Below, piece by piece: positions 1 to 6,579 of a stretch of 12,624 nucleotides of DNA. Source of the stretch: an uncultured Anaerolineaceae bacterium. GTDB lineage: Bacteria; Chloroflexota; Anaerolineae; Promineifilales; Promineifilaceae. The position numbers and the translations under genes are program-made. Under the pieces are notes generated by a model. It saw only the letters and a list, made by a program, of their open reading frames with translations. It did no database searches and was not told where the DNA came from. How positions within the stretch are numbered: the first letter of the stretch is position 1; every line of letters begins with the position of its first letter. The stretch lies in NCBI GenBank assembly GCA_937967805.1, contig CALBTC010000305.1, positions 1-12,624 of the forward strand. The letters run 5' to 3'.

Positions 1-824
<824 letters not shown>

Positions 825-825
825 T

Positions 826-930
826 TGTCATGCTGAGTGCAACGAAGCATCCCTACAAAGTTCATCCTTCGCGGACAAGGCTGTCACAAAATGATCTTCA
901 AAGGGATTCTTCACTGTGTTCAGAATGATA
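826..930. repeat. 105-bp inverted-repeat element between tgt and uppP
   Basis: The left end (826-853, TGTCATGCTGAG...) and the reverse complement of the right end (903-930, TATCATTCTGAA...) match at about 20 of 28 positions, both closing with ATCCC. The element begins 2 nt after the tgt stop and ends 16 nt before the uppP start, so it makes up almost the whole gap. No coding capacity is visible. It resembles MITE-like palindromic repeats dispersed in many environmental genomes. It could also fold into a long hairpin in the tgt-uppP transcript. Confidence 0.7.
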
Positions 931-946
931 TTTACGGAAAATATTT

Positions 947-1762
947 ATGTCAATCATCGAAGCGATTATTATTGGGTTTATTCAGGGGGCTACGGAGTTT
1001 TTGCCCATTTCCAGCTCGGGGCACCTGGTGCTGCTGCCGGAGATTTTCCAGATGAGTAACCCGGACCTGACGCTGATCGGGCTGGTTCATGCGGGCACAT
1101 TGCTGGCGGTGCTTACCTACTTCTGGCGCGATTTGTGGGATATTGTCACGGCCGTTCTCCACGACCTGGCCCATCGCCTATCGTTCGCCGGCTCCGACGC
1201 GCGTCTCGGCTGGTTCATCGTGGCCGGCACCCTGCCGGTGATCATCGTTGGGCTGCCGCTGCAGGGCTTTTTTGAAGACGTTTTTAGCAGCCCTCGGGCC
1301 GCAGCGGGCTTTTTGTTGGTCACGGCCGTTCTCCTCATACTCGGCGAACGGATGCACTCTGGCAAAAAAGATATAGCGCAAATGACCTGGACCGATGCCA
1401 TCATCATTGGCCTGTTTCAGATGGTGGCCCTTTTCCCCGGCGTCTCGCGCAGCGGCAGCACCATTGTGGGCGGCCTGTCGCGCGGGCTGGACCGCCCCAC
1501 GGCGGCCCGCTACAGCTTTTTGCTGGGCATTCCCGCCATTTTGGGTGCCGGCCTGCAGGCCATTCTGGACATCTTCGACGCCAGCGGCAACGACTTTTCT
1601 AGCGGCGTTTACGTCGCCTCTTTCATTGCCGCCGGGGTCACCGGCTACGCCTGCATCCATTGGCTGCTCACCTGGGTAAAAAACCACACATTGTATGGGT
1701 TTGCCGCCTACGTCGCCCTGTTTGGCGCCGTCTTCCTGCTCATCTCCTTCTTTGGTGGTTAA
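947..1762 (+). CDS. uppP: Undecaprenyl-diphosphate phosphatase (BacA family)
   Basis: An integral membrane enzyme that hydrolyses undecaprenyl diphosphate to the monophosphate, recycling the lipid carrier of peptidoglycan and other envelope polymers and releasing phosphate; overexpression of the family gives bacitracin resistance. The protein is 271 aa, the normal length. The first signature is at residues 13-26 (QGATEFLPISSSGH): Gln13 and Glu17 form the (E/Q)xxxE motif and His26 is the conserved histidine. The second signature is PGVSRSGST at 164-172 with the catalytic Arg168. Several hydrophobic helices follow the family pattern. The ATG at 947 is chosen because the N-terminus matches the family; upstream there is only a weak GGA-type ribosome site. 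The next gene starts 3 nt after the stop, so the two are very likely cotranscribed. Confidence 0.96.
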   Translation: MSIIEAIIIGFIQGATEFLPISSSGHLVLLPEIFQMSNPDLTLIGLVHAGTLLAVLTYFWRDLWDIVTAVLHDLAHRLSFAGSDARLGWFIVAGTLPVIIVGLPLQGFFEDVFSSPRAAAGFLLVTAVLLILGERMHSGKKDIAQMTWTDAIIIGLFQMVALFPGVSRSGSTIVGGLSRGLDRPTAARYSFLLGIPAILGAGLQAILDIFDASGNDFSSGVYVASFIAAGVTGYACIHWLLTWVKNHTLYGFAAYVALFGAVFLLISFFGG

Positions 1763-1765
1763 TCC

Positions 1766-2593
1766 ATGAAAAGATTGATCTGGCTGCTGGTTTTGTTGGC
1801 AGGCGCAACGGCCGTTGCCTGCAACAGCGAACCCGCCCCACCGCCAACTCTGCCAGCCGACAGTTCCCCCGCACTGTTACAAATTGGCGTCAGCAGCAGC
1901 GCCAGCGCAATTATTCCGCTGGTAGAAACAGCCTACGGGCAAGAACGCCCGCAGGTTGAACTGCAATTTGTGGTGGCCAACAGTGCAGCCCTGGTGGTTG
2001 ATTTAGGCAACGGCCTGCTGGATGCCGTGCTGCTGCACCACATTCCGGAAGGCAATCAACGTTACTTTAACCCGGTTGCTTTGGATGGCCTGGTTATCGT
2101 CGTTCATCCGGATAATCCGGTGCAGGCATTGACCAGCGCCGAGGTGCAGGCGATTTTTAACGGCCGTCTCACCAACTGGCAGTCGCTCGGCGGGGCAGAC
2201 CAGGGGATTGTGCTGCTGAGCCGGGAGCAAGGCGCCGGGCTGCGCACGCTGCTGCGCCAGCAATTCATGGCCGAGCAGCGCATTAACCCCAACGCTTTGC
2301 TGCAAACGGGGGATGAGGCGATGTTAACGGCCGTCACCCAAAATCCCGCCGCCATCGGCTACAGCAGTATGAGCAGCGCCAGCCAAGCCACCAATGTGAA
2401 GATGCTGTCGCTGGACGGCCGTTCCGCCACGTCTCTCACAACCGCAGACCAGACTTACCCGCTCACCACCCCGCTCTATTTCCTGGCCGCTACAGAAAGC
2501 GAGCCTGCCGGCGAACTGCGGGCCTTCCTGGCCTGGCTGCAGTCGGATGCGGGGCAGGGGATGATTGAGGGTGTTTACGGCCGTGTGCGCTAA
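1766..2593 (+). CDS. PstS-like phosphate/anion-binding lipoprotein
   Basis: A predicted extracytoplasmic lipoprotein of 275 aa in the PstS-like periplasmic binding-protein superfamily. Residues 1-18 are a signal peptide ending in T-A-V-A before Cys19, a lipobox with Ala rather than Leu at -3, followed by a Pro/Ser-rich linker to about residue 38. PstS-type landmarks are LVIVVHPDNPV (109-119), AIFNGRLTNWQSLGG (129-143), the SREQGAGLR ligand loop (152-160) and AIGYSS (196-201). The start sits 3 nt after the uppP stop with GGTGG at 1754-1758 as ribosome site. No pstC, pstA or pstB is adjacent, so it may be an orphan receptor or a sensor. Its pairing with a phosphate-releasing enzyme suggests phosphate as ligand, but tungstate, molybdate or a non-transport role cannot be excluded. 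It carries five ACGGCCGT octamers, the most of any gene here. Confidence 0.85.
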   Translation: MKRLIWLLVLLAGATAVACNSEPAPPPTLPADSSPALLQIGVSSSASAIIPLVETAYGQERPQVELQFVVANSAALVVDLGNGLLDAVLLHHIPEGNQRYFNPVALDGLVIVVHPDNPVQALTSAEVQAIFNGRLTNWQSLGGADQGIVLLSREQGAGLRTLLRQQFMAEQRINPNALLQTGDEAMLTAVTQNPAAIGYSSMSSASQATNVKMLSLDGRSATSLTTADQTYPLTTPLYFLAATESEPAGELRAFLAWLQSDAGQGMIEGVYGRVR

Positions 2594-2602
2594 CGATTTT
2601 TC

Positions 2603-2686
2603 ATCACGAATGACACAAATGGGCGAATAAGACGAATGGTTGTCCGGAATAATTCGTATCATTTGTCTATTCGTTCAATTCGTGAT
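2603..2686. repeat. 84-bp imperfect inverted repeat (ATCACGAAT ends)
   Basis: The termini ATCACGAAT (2603-2611) and ATTCGTGAT (2678-2686) are exact reverse complements. The interior also pairs partly through repeated ACGAAT, CGAATA and ACAAAT words on the two arms. It starts 10 nt after the stop of the PstS-like gene and could act as a transcript-end hairpin. It looks like a dispersed intergenic repeat of non-coding type. No ORF is present. Confidence 0.65.
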
Positions 2687-2707
2687 TGCTTTTCATTCAT
2701 TTCCCCA

Positions 2708-2736
2708 TAGACAGAAACCTTAACCAAATCTATAAT
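2708..2736 (+). promoter_or_regulatory. Sigma70-type promoter for the rocD leader
   Basis: TAGACA (2708-2713; 5 of 6 to TTGACA) is followed after exactly 17 nt by a perfect TATAAT (2731-2736). Transcription would start near 2743. The site lies 251 nt upstream of the rocD start and upstream of an intrinsic terminator, so it would drive a leader or small RNA rather than rocD mRNA directly unless the terminator is read through. Confidence 0.6.
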
Positions 2737-2742
2737 GGACCC

Positions 2743-2852
2743 CAGAAAACAATATAGTTTTTGTGAAAAGATGACGGCGTACCTACCGTGGTGCGTTGTC
2801 TGAGCAAAGCCTGATGACCGGACAATTTGTCCGATTTGATCAGGCTTTTTTT
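2743..2852 (+). ncRNA. Candidate structured leader or small RNA upstream of rocD
   Basis: About 110 nt lie between the predicted start site and the end of an intrinsic terminator. The segment can form an upstream hairpin GCGTACC (2777-2783) with GGTGCGT (2790-2796), including G-U pairs and a 6-nt loop. A short TTGTC (2796-2800) is complementary to GACAA (2821-2825) inside the terminator stem, so an alternative pairing that disturbs the terminator is possible. I did not recognise a known riboswitch: TPP, SAM, fluoride, guanidine, ZTP and glutamine consensus motifs were looked for and not found. It may be an attenuation leader for rocD, an independent sRNA, or simply a terminator with a fortuitous promoter. 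Confidence 0.35.
2806..2852 (+). terminator. Intrinsic terminator upstream of rocD
   Basis: AAAGCCTGAT (2806-2815) pairs perfectly with ATCAGGCTTT (2839-2848). A nested inner hairpin is formed by CGGAC (2819-2823) and GTCCG (2829-2833), and a run of seven T residues ends at 2852. It ends about 134 nt before the rocD start. It can terminate the uppP operon or the short leader transcript. Confidence 0.8.
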
Positions 2853-2861
2853 ATCGTCATT

Positions 2862-2929
2862 AGGACTGGCAGTCCTTCACATTATATTCAAAAAGGCAGC
2901 AAGTTGTAGGACTGCCAGTCCTGCAACTT
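2862..2929. repeat. Pair of small palindromes (GGACTGSCAGTCC)
   Basis: Two 15-bp odd palindromes occur 46 bp apart: AGGACTGGCAGTCCT (2862-2876) and AGGACTGCCAGTCCT (2908-2922). Each is the exact reverse complement of the other, differing only in the central base. The second is embedded in a longer hairpin, AAGTTG (2901-2906) with CAACTT (2924-2929). They could be a dispersed repeat, a pair of operator half-sites, or alternating hairpins in the rocD leader. Confidence 0.6.
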
Positions 2930-2986
2930 GGAAGCATCATTGCCCCCAATTTCCCCAAAACGCAATGGCAAGGAGTTTATTTAACA

Positions 2987-4180
2987 ATGAACAGTCAAAA
3001 ATTTATTGAACTCGATGAAACCTACGGTGCCCACAACTATCACCCGCTGGACGTGGTGATTGAAAAAGCAGAGGGCGTCTGGGTTTATGATGTAGACGGC
3101 AAAAAGTATCTGGACTGCCTGGCGGCCTATTCAGCCGTAAACCAGGGTCACTGTCATCCTGGCATTTTGGCGGCCGCCACCGAGCAGATGCACCGTGTCA
3201 CGTTAACGTCCCGCGCATTTCGTAATGACCAGATGGGGCCGTTTCTCAAAGAGCTGTGTGATTTGACCAGCTACGAGATGGCACTGCCGATGAATACGGG
3301 CGCTGAGGCGGTAGAAACGGCCGTAAAAGCCGCGCGCAAATGGGGGTACGAGGTTAAAAAAGTGCCGGCCAATCAGGCACAAATTATCGTTTGCCAGGGC
3401 AATTTCCACGGCCGTACCACCACCATCGTCGGCTTCTCCAGCGAAGAGAGCTACAAGCGCAACTTTGGTCCTTTCACCCCCGGCTTTGTCATGATTCCCT
3501 ACGGCGATACGGCCGCATTAGAAGCGGCCATCACCCCCAACACCGTCGGCTTCCTCGTGGAGCCTATCCAGGGTGAAGGCGGCGTCATCATTCCGCGCGA
3601 AGGGTTTATTAAAGAGGCTTATGAGATTTGCCAGAAGCACAATGTGCTGTTTGTGGCTGACGAAATTCAAACGGGATTCGGCCGTACCGGCAAACTGTTC
3701 GCCTGTGAGCATGAAGGCGTGAAGCCGGACATTACCATTGTAGGCAAGGCGTTGAGCGGTGGCTTTTACCCGGTTTCGGCCGTATTAGCCGACCACGATG
3801 TGCTGGGGCTGTTCCATCCCGGTGACCACGGCAGCACGTTTGGCGGCAATCCGCTGGGGGCGGCCGTTGGCCGCGCCGCACTCAAAGCATTGGTGGATGA
3901 GAAAATGGTAACCCGTTCTCATGAGCTGGGCGAATATTTTAAGGGCCGCCTGCAGCGCGTGGAAAGCGACCACATCAAAGAGGTGCGCGGCAAGGGATTG
4001 TTCATCGGTGTCGAGCTGCACACCCGCGCCCGCCGCTTCTGCGAGGCGCTGCAAGAGCGTGGAATTTTATGTAAAGAAACGCACGAAAATGTTATTCGCT
4101 TTGCCCCGCCGCTGGTCATCAAAAAAGAAGAGATCGACTGGGCAATGGAGCATATCGAACCGGTTCTGCTGATGCCCTAA
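2987..4180 (+). CDS. rocD: Ornithine--oxo-acid aminotransferase
   Basis: A class III PLP-dependent aminotransferase that moves the delta-amino group of ornithine to 2-oxoglutarate, giving glutamate semialdehyde/P5C; it links arginine/ornithine breakdown to proline and glutamate. At 397 aa it has family length and strong ornithine-aminotransferase signatures from the N-terminus on: YGAHNYHPL (14-22), [49 protein letters not shown] with the PLP-ring Asp225, GKALSGG with the Schiff-base Lys254, [10 protein letters not shown] and IRFAPPLVI near the C-terminus. Other class III enzymes (argD, gabT) lack the [16 protein letters not shown] combination. AAGGAG at 2970-2975 supports the ATG at 2987. 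It stands alone, behind a leader with an intrinsic terminator, so its expression may be controlled by read-through. A weaker promoter (TATATT at 2883-2888) could also serve it. Confidence 0.97.
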   Translation: MNSQKFIELDETYGAHNYHPLDVVIEKAEGVWVYDVDGKKYLDCLAAYSAVNQGHCHPGILAAATEQMHRVTLTSRAFRNDQMGPFLKELCDLTSYEMALPMNTGAEAVETAVKAARKWGYEVKKVPANQAQIIVCQGNFHGRTTTIVGFSSEESYKRNFGPFTPGFVMIPYGDTAALEAAITPNTVGFLVEPIQGEGGVIIPREGFIKEAYEICQKHNVLFVADEIQTGFGRTGKLFACEHEGVKPDITIVGKALSGGFYPVSAVLADHDVLGLFHPGDHGSTFGGNPLGAAVGRAALKALVDEKMVTRSHELGEYFKGRLQRVESDHIKEVRGKGLFIGVELHTRARRFCEALQERGILCKETHENVIRFAPPLVIKKEEIDWAMEHIEPVLLMP

Positions 4181-4260
4181 GTAAGCATCCTGAGGCTTTT
4201 GCTGAGCAGCATCGGAGTATGCGGTTTGTCTAAAGCCGTTCGCATCTGAGGATGCTCACT
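4180..4260. repeat. 81-bp imperfect inverted repeat after rocD
   Basis: AGTAAGCATCCTGAG (4180-4194) and the reverse complement of CTGAGGATGCTCACT (4246-4260) match at 13 of 15 positions. The interior has a second stem, ATGCG with CGCAT, around a CGGTTT/AAAGCCG pairing. The left arm begins on the last base of the rocD stop codon, so it may serve as a transcript-end structure. No coding potential is visible. Confidence 0.6.
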
Positions 4261-4282
4261 CCTCGACAAAACGATGAAATCT

Positions 4283-4335
4283 GTAGCCGCGATTTCTTAT
4301 CGCGCCTTCACAACGCAGTAAGAAACTGCGGCTAC
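4283..4335. repeat. 53-bp inverted repeat (GTAGCCGC type)
   Basis: GTAGCCGCGATTTCTTA (4283-4299) and the reverse complement of TAAGAAACTGCGGCTAC (4319-4335) match at 15 of 17 positions around a 19-nt loop. It ends 17 nt before the start of the small gene at 4353. It looks like a dispersed intergenic repeat of a different family from its neighbour at 4180-4260. Confidence 0.65.
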
Positions 4336-4352
4336 GACCTAAAAAGAAACTG

Positions 4353-4733
4353 ATGGATAAGTCTCCCCAGGATTGGGATTACTGCACAATCAGATACAGC
4401 ACTTACCACAACGTCGGCGGCGGCGAGCATGGCGGTCTGAACTATGGTTTGCTCTGGTTTGAAGCGGAGGCGAAGGGGCCAAACGGCCGTTACACCGCGG
4501 GCAAATCGGCCGAAATACCTTTCGGCCGCATGGCAGACGGCGCGCCGGACCAACATAACGCCGCCCACCAAAGCGTGCATCGCGATCTCGTTACCATGCT
4601 GCAAAAAAACGGCTGGAAACCCGTTTCCGGCGGCGGCTCCGGCTGGTGGCAAAAACGCTTCCGCCGCGATCCTGACAGAGCTTCGCCTTCCCTAAGCCAA
4701 AAGATTCGCCGCTTCTTTACCACAAAAAAGTAG
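4353..4733 (+). CDS. Conserved-looking small protein of unknown function
   Basis: A 126-aa protein I cannot assign to a named family. It is probably soluble: no signal peptide or membrane segment. The first 100 residues mix aromatic and short hydrophobic stretches (WDYCTIRYSTYH, LNYGLLWFEAEAKGPNGRY), a pattern suggesting a small beta-sheet fold. A helix-like segment with LVTMLQKNGWKPV then leads to GGGSGWWQKRFRR, and the tail is basic. Codon choice resembles the neighbours and the gene carries one ACGGCCGT (4483-4490), which supports real coding. The ATG at 4353 lacks a clear Shine-Dalgarno site. The gene lies 65 nt before the EamA gene, which has its own promoter, so no operon is implied. 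Confidence 0.65.
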   Translation: MDKSPQDWDYCTIRYSTYHNVGGGEHGGLNYGLLWFEAEAKGPNGRYTAGKSAEIPFGRMADGAPDQHNAAHQSVHRDLVTMLQKNGWKPVSGGGSGWWQKRFRRDPDRASPSLSQKIRRFFTTKK

Positions 4734-4760
4734 TAGGCTTGCCGGTGCCATAATCTCCCC

Positions 4761-4789
4761 CTGACAAATCCCACGCAACCGGCTATCAT
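4761..4789 (+). promoter_or_regulatory. Promoter predicting a near-leaderless EamA mRNA
   Basis: CTGACA (4761-4766; 5 of 6) and TATCAT (4784-4789; 5 of 6) are separated by exactly 17 nt. The expected +1 is 4796, only 3 nt before the ATG at 4799, and no Shine-Dalgarno sequence lies in front of that ATG. Confidence 0.6.
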
Positions 4790-4798
4790 TCGCCTCTT

Positions 4799-5704
4799 AT
4801 GCATACCAAAGCTTTTCCCTACGTGGGCCTGCTGGGCTTTTTGTGGGGCAGTAACCTTGTTGTTATGCGCGTCGGCGTGGGGCAGTTTGACCCGATGGTG
4901 TTTGTTGGCATCCGGCTGCTGCTGGCCAGCCTGGCCTTTGTGGTGGTTTACACCTTCTCCGGCCGCCGTCTTATTCCAACCGACCGCAAACTATGGCTCT
5001 ATGCCACCTTCCTGGGCATCTTCAGCACCGCCATTCCCATGACGGCGATTGTCTCCTCGCTGACGTTTCAATCCAGTGGGGTTACCGCCCTGCTCATCAC
5101 TACCGCCCCGGCCTACATCACCATCGCCGCCCACTTTTTCTTGCCCGATGAAAAGATGAACACGCGTAAGGTGTTGGGTGTGGCCCTGGCGCTCGGTGGG
5201 GCCATGCTCATTGTCTTACGCGGCGAAACCGGCCTGCCCGATGTAACGCAAGGTAGTCCAATTGGCTACGGACTGGTCCTATCGGCCATGCTGTTTGAAA
5301 CGGCGGGCACCATTGTGATTCGGCGGCGAATGCAGCAGTTTAGTTCGTTTGACGTCACGGCCGTACGCCTCACCGTCGCTGGACTAACCGTCATGCCCAT
5401 TGCCATTTGGCTGCGCGGCTTTGACCTTTCCCAGGTGACCGGCAGCGGCTGGTTTTCGCTGGTCTACGCTGCCTTCATCGGCGCCTTTGCCGCCCAGATG
5501 CTGGCCTTTAACATCACCAAGCGGTTTGGCGCGACGGCCTTCTCGCTCACCAGCTACGTCATTCCGGTAGTGGCGGCGGTTATTGGTGTGCTCTGGCTCA
5601 ACGAGACGATTACCATCTGGATGGTGCTGGGCATGGTGCTCATTGGCGGCGGCATTTTGCTGATCAACACGCGTCGCAGCGTCAGGCTCATGCCCAATCC
5701 TTAA
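4799..5704 (+). CDS. EamA/DMT-family membrane transporter
   Basis: A 301-aa membrane protein of the drug/metabolite transporter superfamily, likely an exporter of metabolites such as amino acids; the substrate cannot be read from sequence. Two EamA repeats are visible. The first covers about residues 8-140, with the opening FLWGSNLVVMRVG and closing VLGVALALGGAMLIVL; the second covers about 155-292, with the parallel ending VLGMVLIGGGILLINT. Each repeat holds about five hydrophobic helices, giving ten in total, with a short basic tail. The start at 4799 is the first ATG of the frame and sits right behind the helix-forming N-terminus expected of the family. It appears to be a single gene with its own promoter and a transcript starting at or just before the ATG. 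The next gene starts 48 nt after its stop. Confidence 0.92.
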   Translation: MHTKAFPYVGLLGFLWGSNLVVMRVGVGQFDPMVFVGIRLLLASLAFVVVYTFSGRRLIPTDRKLWLYATFLGIFSTAIPMTAIVSSLTFQSSGVTALLITTAPAYITIAAHFFLPDEKMNTRKVLGVALALGGAMLIVLRGETGLPDVTQGSPIGYGLVLSAMLFETAGTIVIRRRMQQFSSFDVTAVRLTVAGLTVMPIAIWLRGFDLSQVTGSGWFSLVYAAFIGAFAAQMLAFNITKRFGATAFSLTSYVIPVVAAVIGVLWLNETITIWMVLGMVLIGGGILLINTRRSVRLMPNP

Positions 5705-5752
5705 AAAGCTGAACCGCAGTAAAATTCTTCAACACATTCCCGGAAGTGACCT

Positions 5753-6520
5753 ATGAACCACGAATCTTACCCCATCCTTGAATTTGATCCGGACAGCAGT
5801 GCCCTCATCGAGCCGCATGAACTGCTGCAGCCGATGGACATCGCCCGGCGCTGCGTGCTTTGCTTTTTTCAGGACGTGCTGCAGAAGATGAACGGCGACG
5901 GCCGTTTACACAAAGTCCACGATCTCGGCTCAGAAATTGGCCATAACCCCGTCTACGAGATGACCGTCAATGGCAAACGCATCGCCGTGGTGCATCCCGG
6001 CGTGGGCGCGCCGCTGGCCGCCGGTTTTTTGGATGAGCTGATTGCCCTGGGCTGCCGTGACTTTGTTGCCTGCGGCGGCTGTGGCGTTCTGGATGGGGCA
6101 ATTGGGCTGGGGCAGGTGGTGGTGCCGGCAACGGCCGTTCGCGACGAAGGCACCTCTTACCATTATTTACCGCCCAGCCGGGAAGTGGCCGCCAGCCCCG
6201 CGGCCGTGCAGGCCATCGAGCAGGCGCTGCAAAAACACCACGTTCCTTACGTCGTGGGCAAAACGTGGACCACCGACGCCATCTACCGCGAAACGCCCGC
6301 GCGCATCGCCCGCCGCCGCGAAGAGGGCTGCCACGTAGTAGAGATGGAAGCCGCTGCCTTTTTTGCCGTGGCCCAGTTCCGCGGCGTGCGCTTTGGCCAG
6401 CTTCTCTACGGCGGCGATGATTTAACGGGGGATTCTTGGGACGGCCGTAACTGGCAAAAAGAAAGCGGCACCCGCGCCCGCCTTTTCCAGCTTGCCGTCG
6501 AAGCGTGCCTCCTCCTCTGA
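5753..6520 (+). CDS. Nucleoside phosphorylase (PNP_UDP_1 family, uridine-phosphorylase-like)
   Basis: A 255-aa member of the purine/uridine phosphorylase family, which cleaves the N-glycosidic bond of nucleosides, normally with phosphate. Landmarks are HPGVGAPLAAGFLDELIALG (81-100), CGGCGVLDGAIGLGQVVVP (107-125) corresponding to the G-T-x-G-x-(I/L) base-site region, RDEGTSYHYLPPS (130-142), GKTWTTDAIYRET (169-181), and VVEMEAAAFFAVA (195-207) with the Glu-Met-Glu ribose-binding signature. The fold order is complete. GGAAG at 5742-5746 supports the ATG at 5753. Base specificity is not clear; uridine phosphorylase or a broad nucleoside enzyme is the best guess. It lies 59 nt upstream of the HTH-NB-ARC gene on the same strand. 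Related PNP domains act as nucleotide-degrading effectors in immune systems, but nothing in this sequence alone shows such a role. Confidence 0.88.
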   Translation: MNHESYPILEFDPDSSALIEPHELLQPMDIARRCVLCFFQDVLQKMNGDGRLHKVHDLGSEIGHNPVYEMTVNGKRIAVVHPGVGAPLAAGFLDELIALGCRDFVACGGCGVLDGAIGLGQVVVPATAVRDEGTSYHYLPPSREVAASPAAVQAIEQALQKHHVPYVVGKTWTTDAIYRETPARIARRREEGCHVVEMEAAAFFAVAQFRGVRFGQLLYGGDDLTGDSWDGRNWQKESGTRARLFQLAVEACLLL

Positions 6521-6544
6521 ATCATGAAAATCAGCTTGGAAATA

Positions 6545-6573
6545 TTCCCACTTTTGCTGCGCAAAATTATAAT
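6545..6573 (+). promoter_or_regulatory. Promoter predicting a leaderless NB-ARC mRNA
   Basis: A perfect TATAAT (6568-6573) has a 4-of-6 -35 element, TTCCCA (6545-6550), 17 nt upstream. The predicted +1 is 6580, exactly the A of the ATG chosen for the NB-ARC gene, and no Shine-Dalgarno sequence precedes it. This geometry is part of the reason for choosing 6580 as the start. Confidence 0.5.
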
Positions 6574-6579
6574 TACGGC

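Noticed and set aside
2811..2838. Hammerhead-ribozyme-like CTGATGA followed by a hairpin
   Set aside because: The required GAAA after stem II is absent (GATTTG instead), and CTGAT is part of the perfectly paired terminator stem.
2743..2852. Known riboswitch (fluoride, TPP, guanidine) in the rocD leader
   Set aside because: Isolated words such as CTGATG occur, but the remaining conserved positions and stems of these classes are missing.
6505..6579. GTG start at 6505 for the NB-ARC gene
   Set aside because: It overlaps the end of the phosphorylase gene, adds 25 residues unlike family N-termini, and covers a good -10 box placed exactly for the ATG at 6580.
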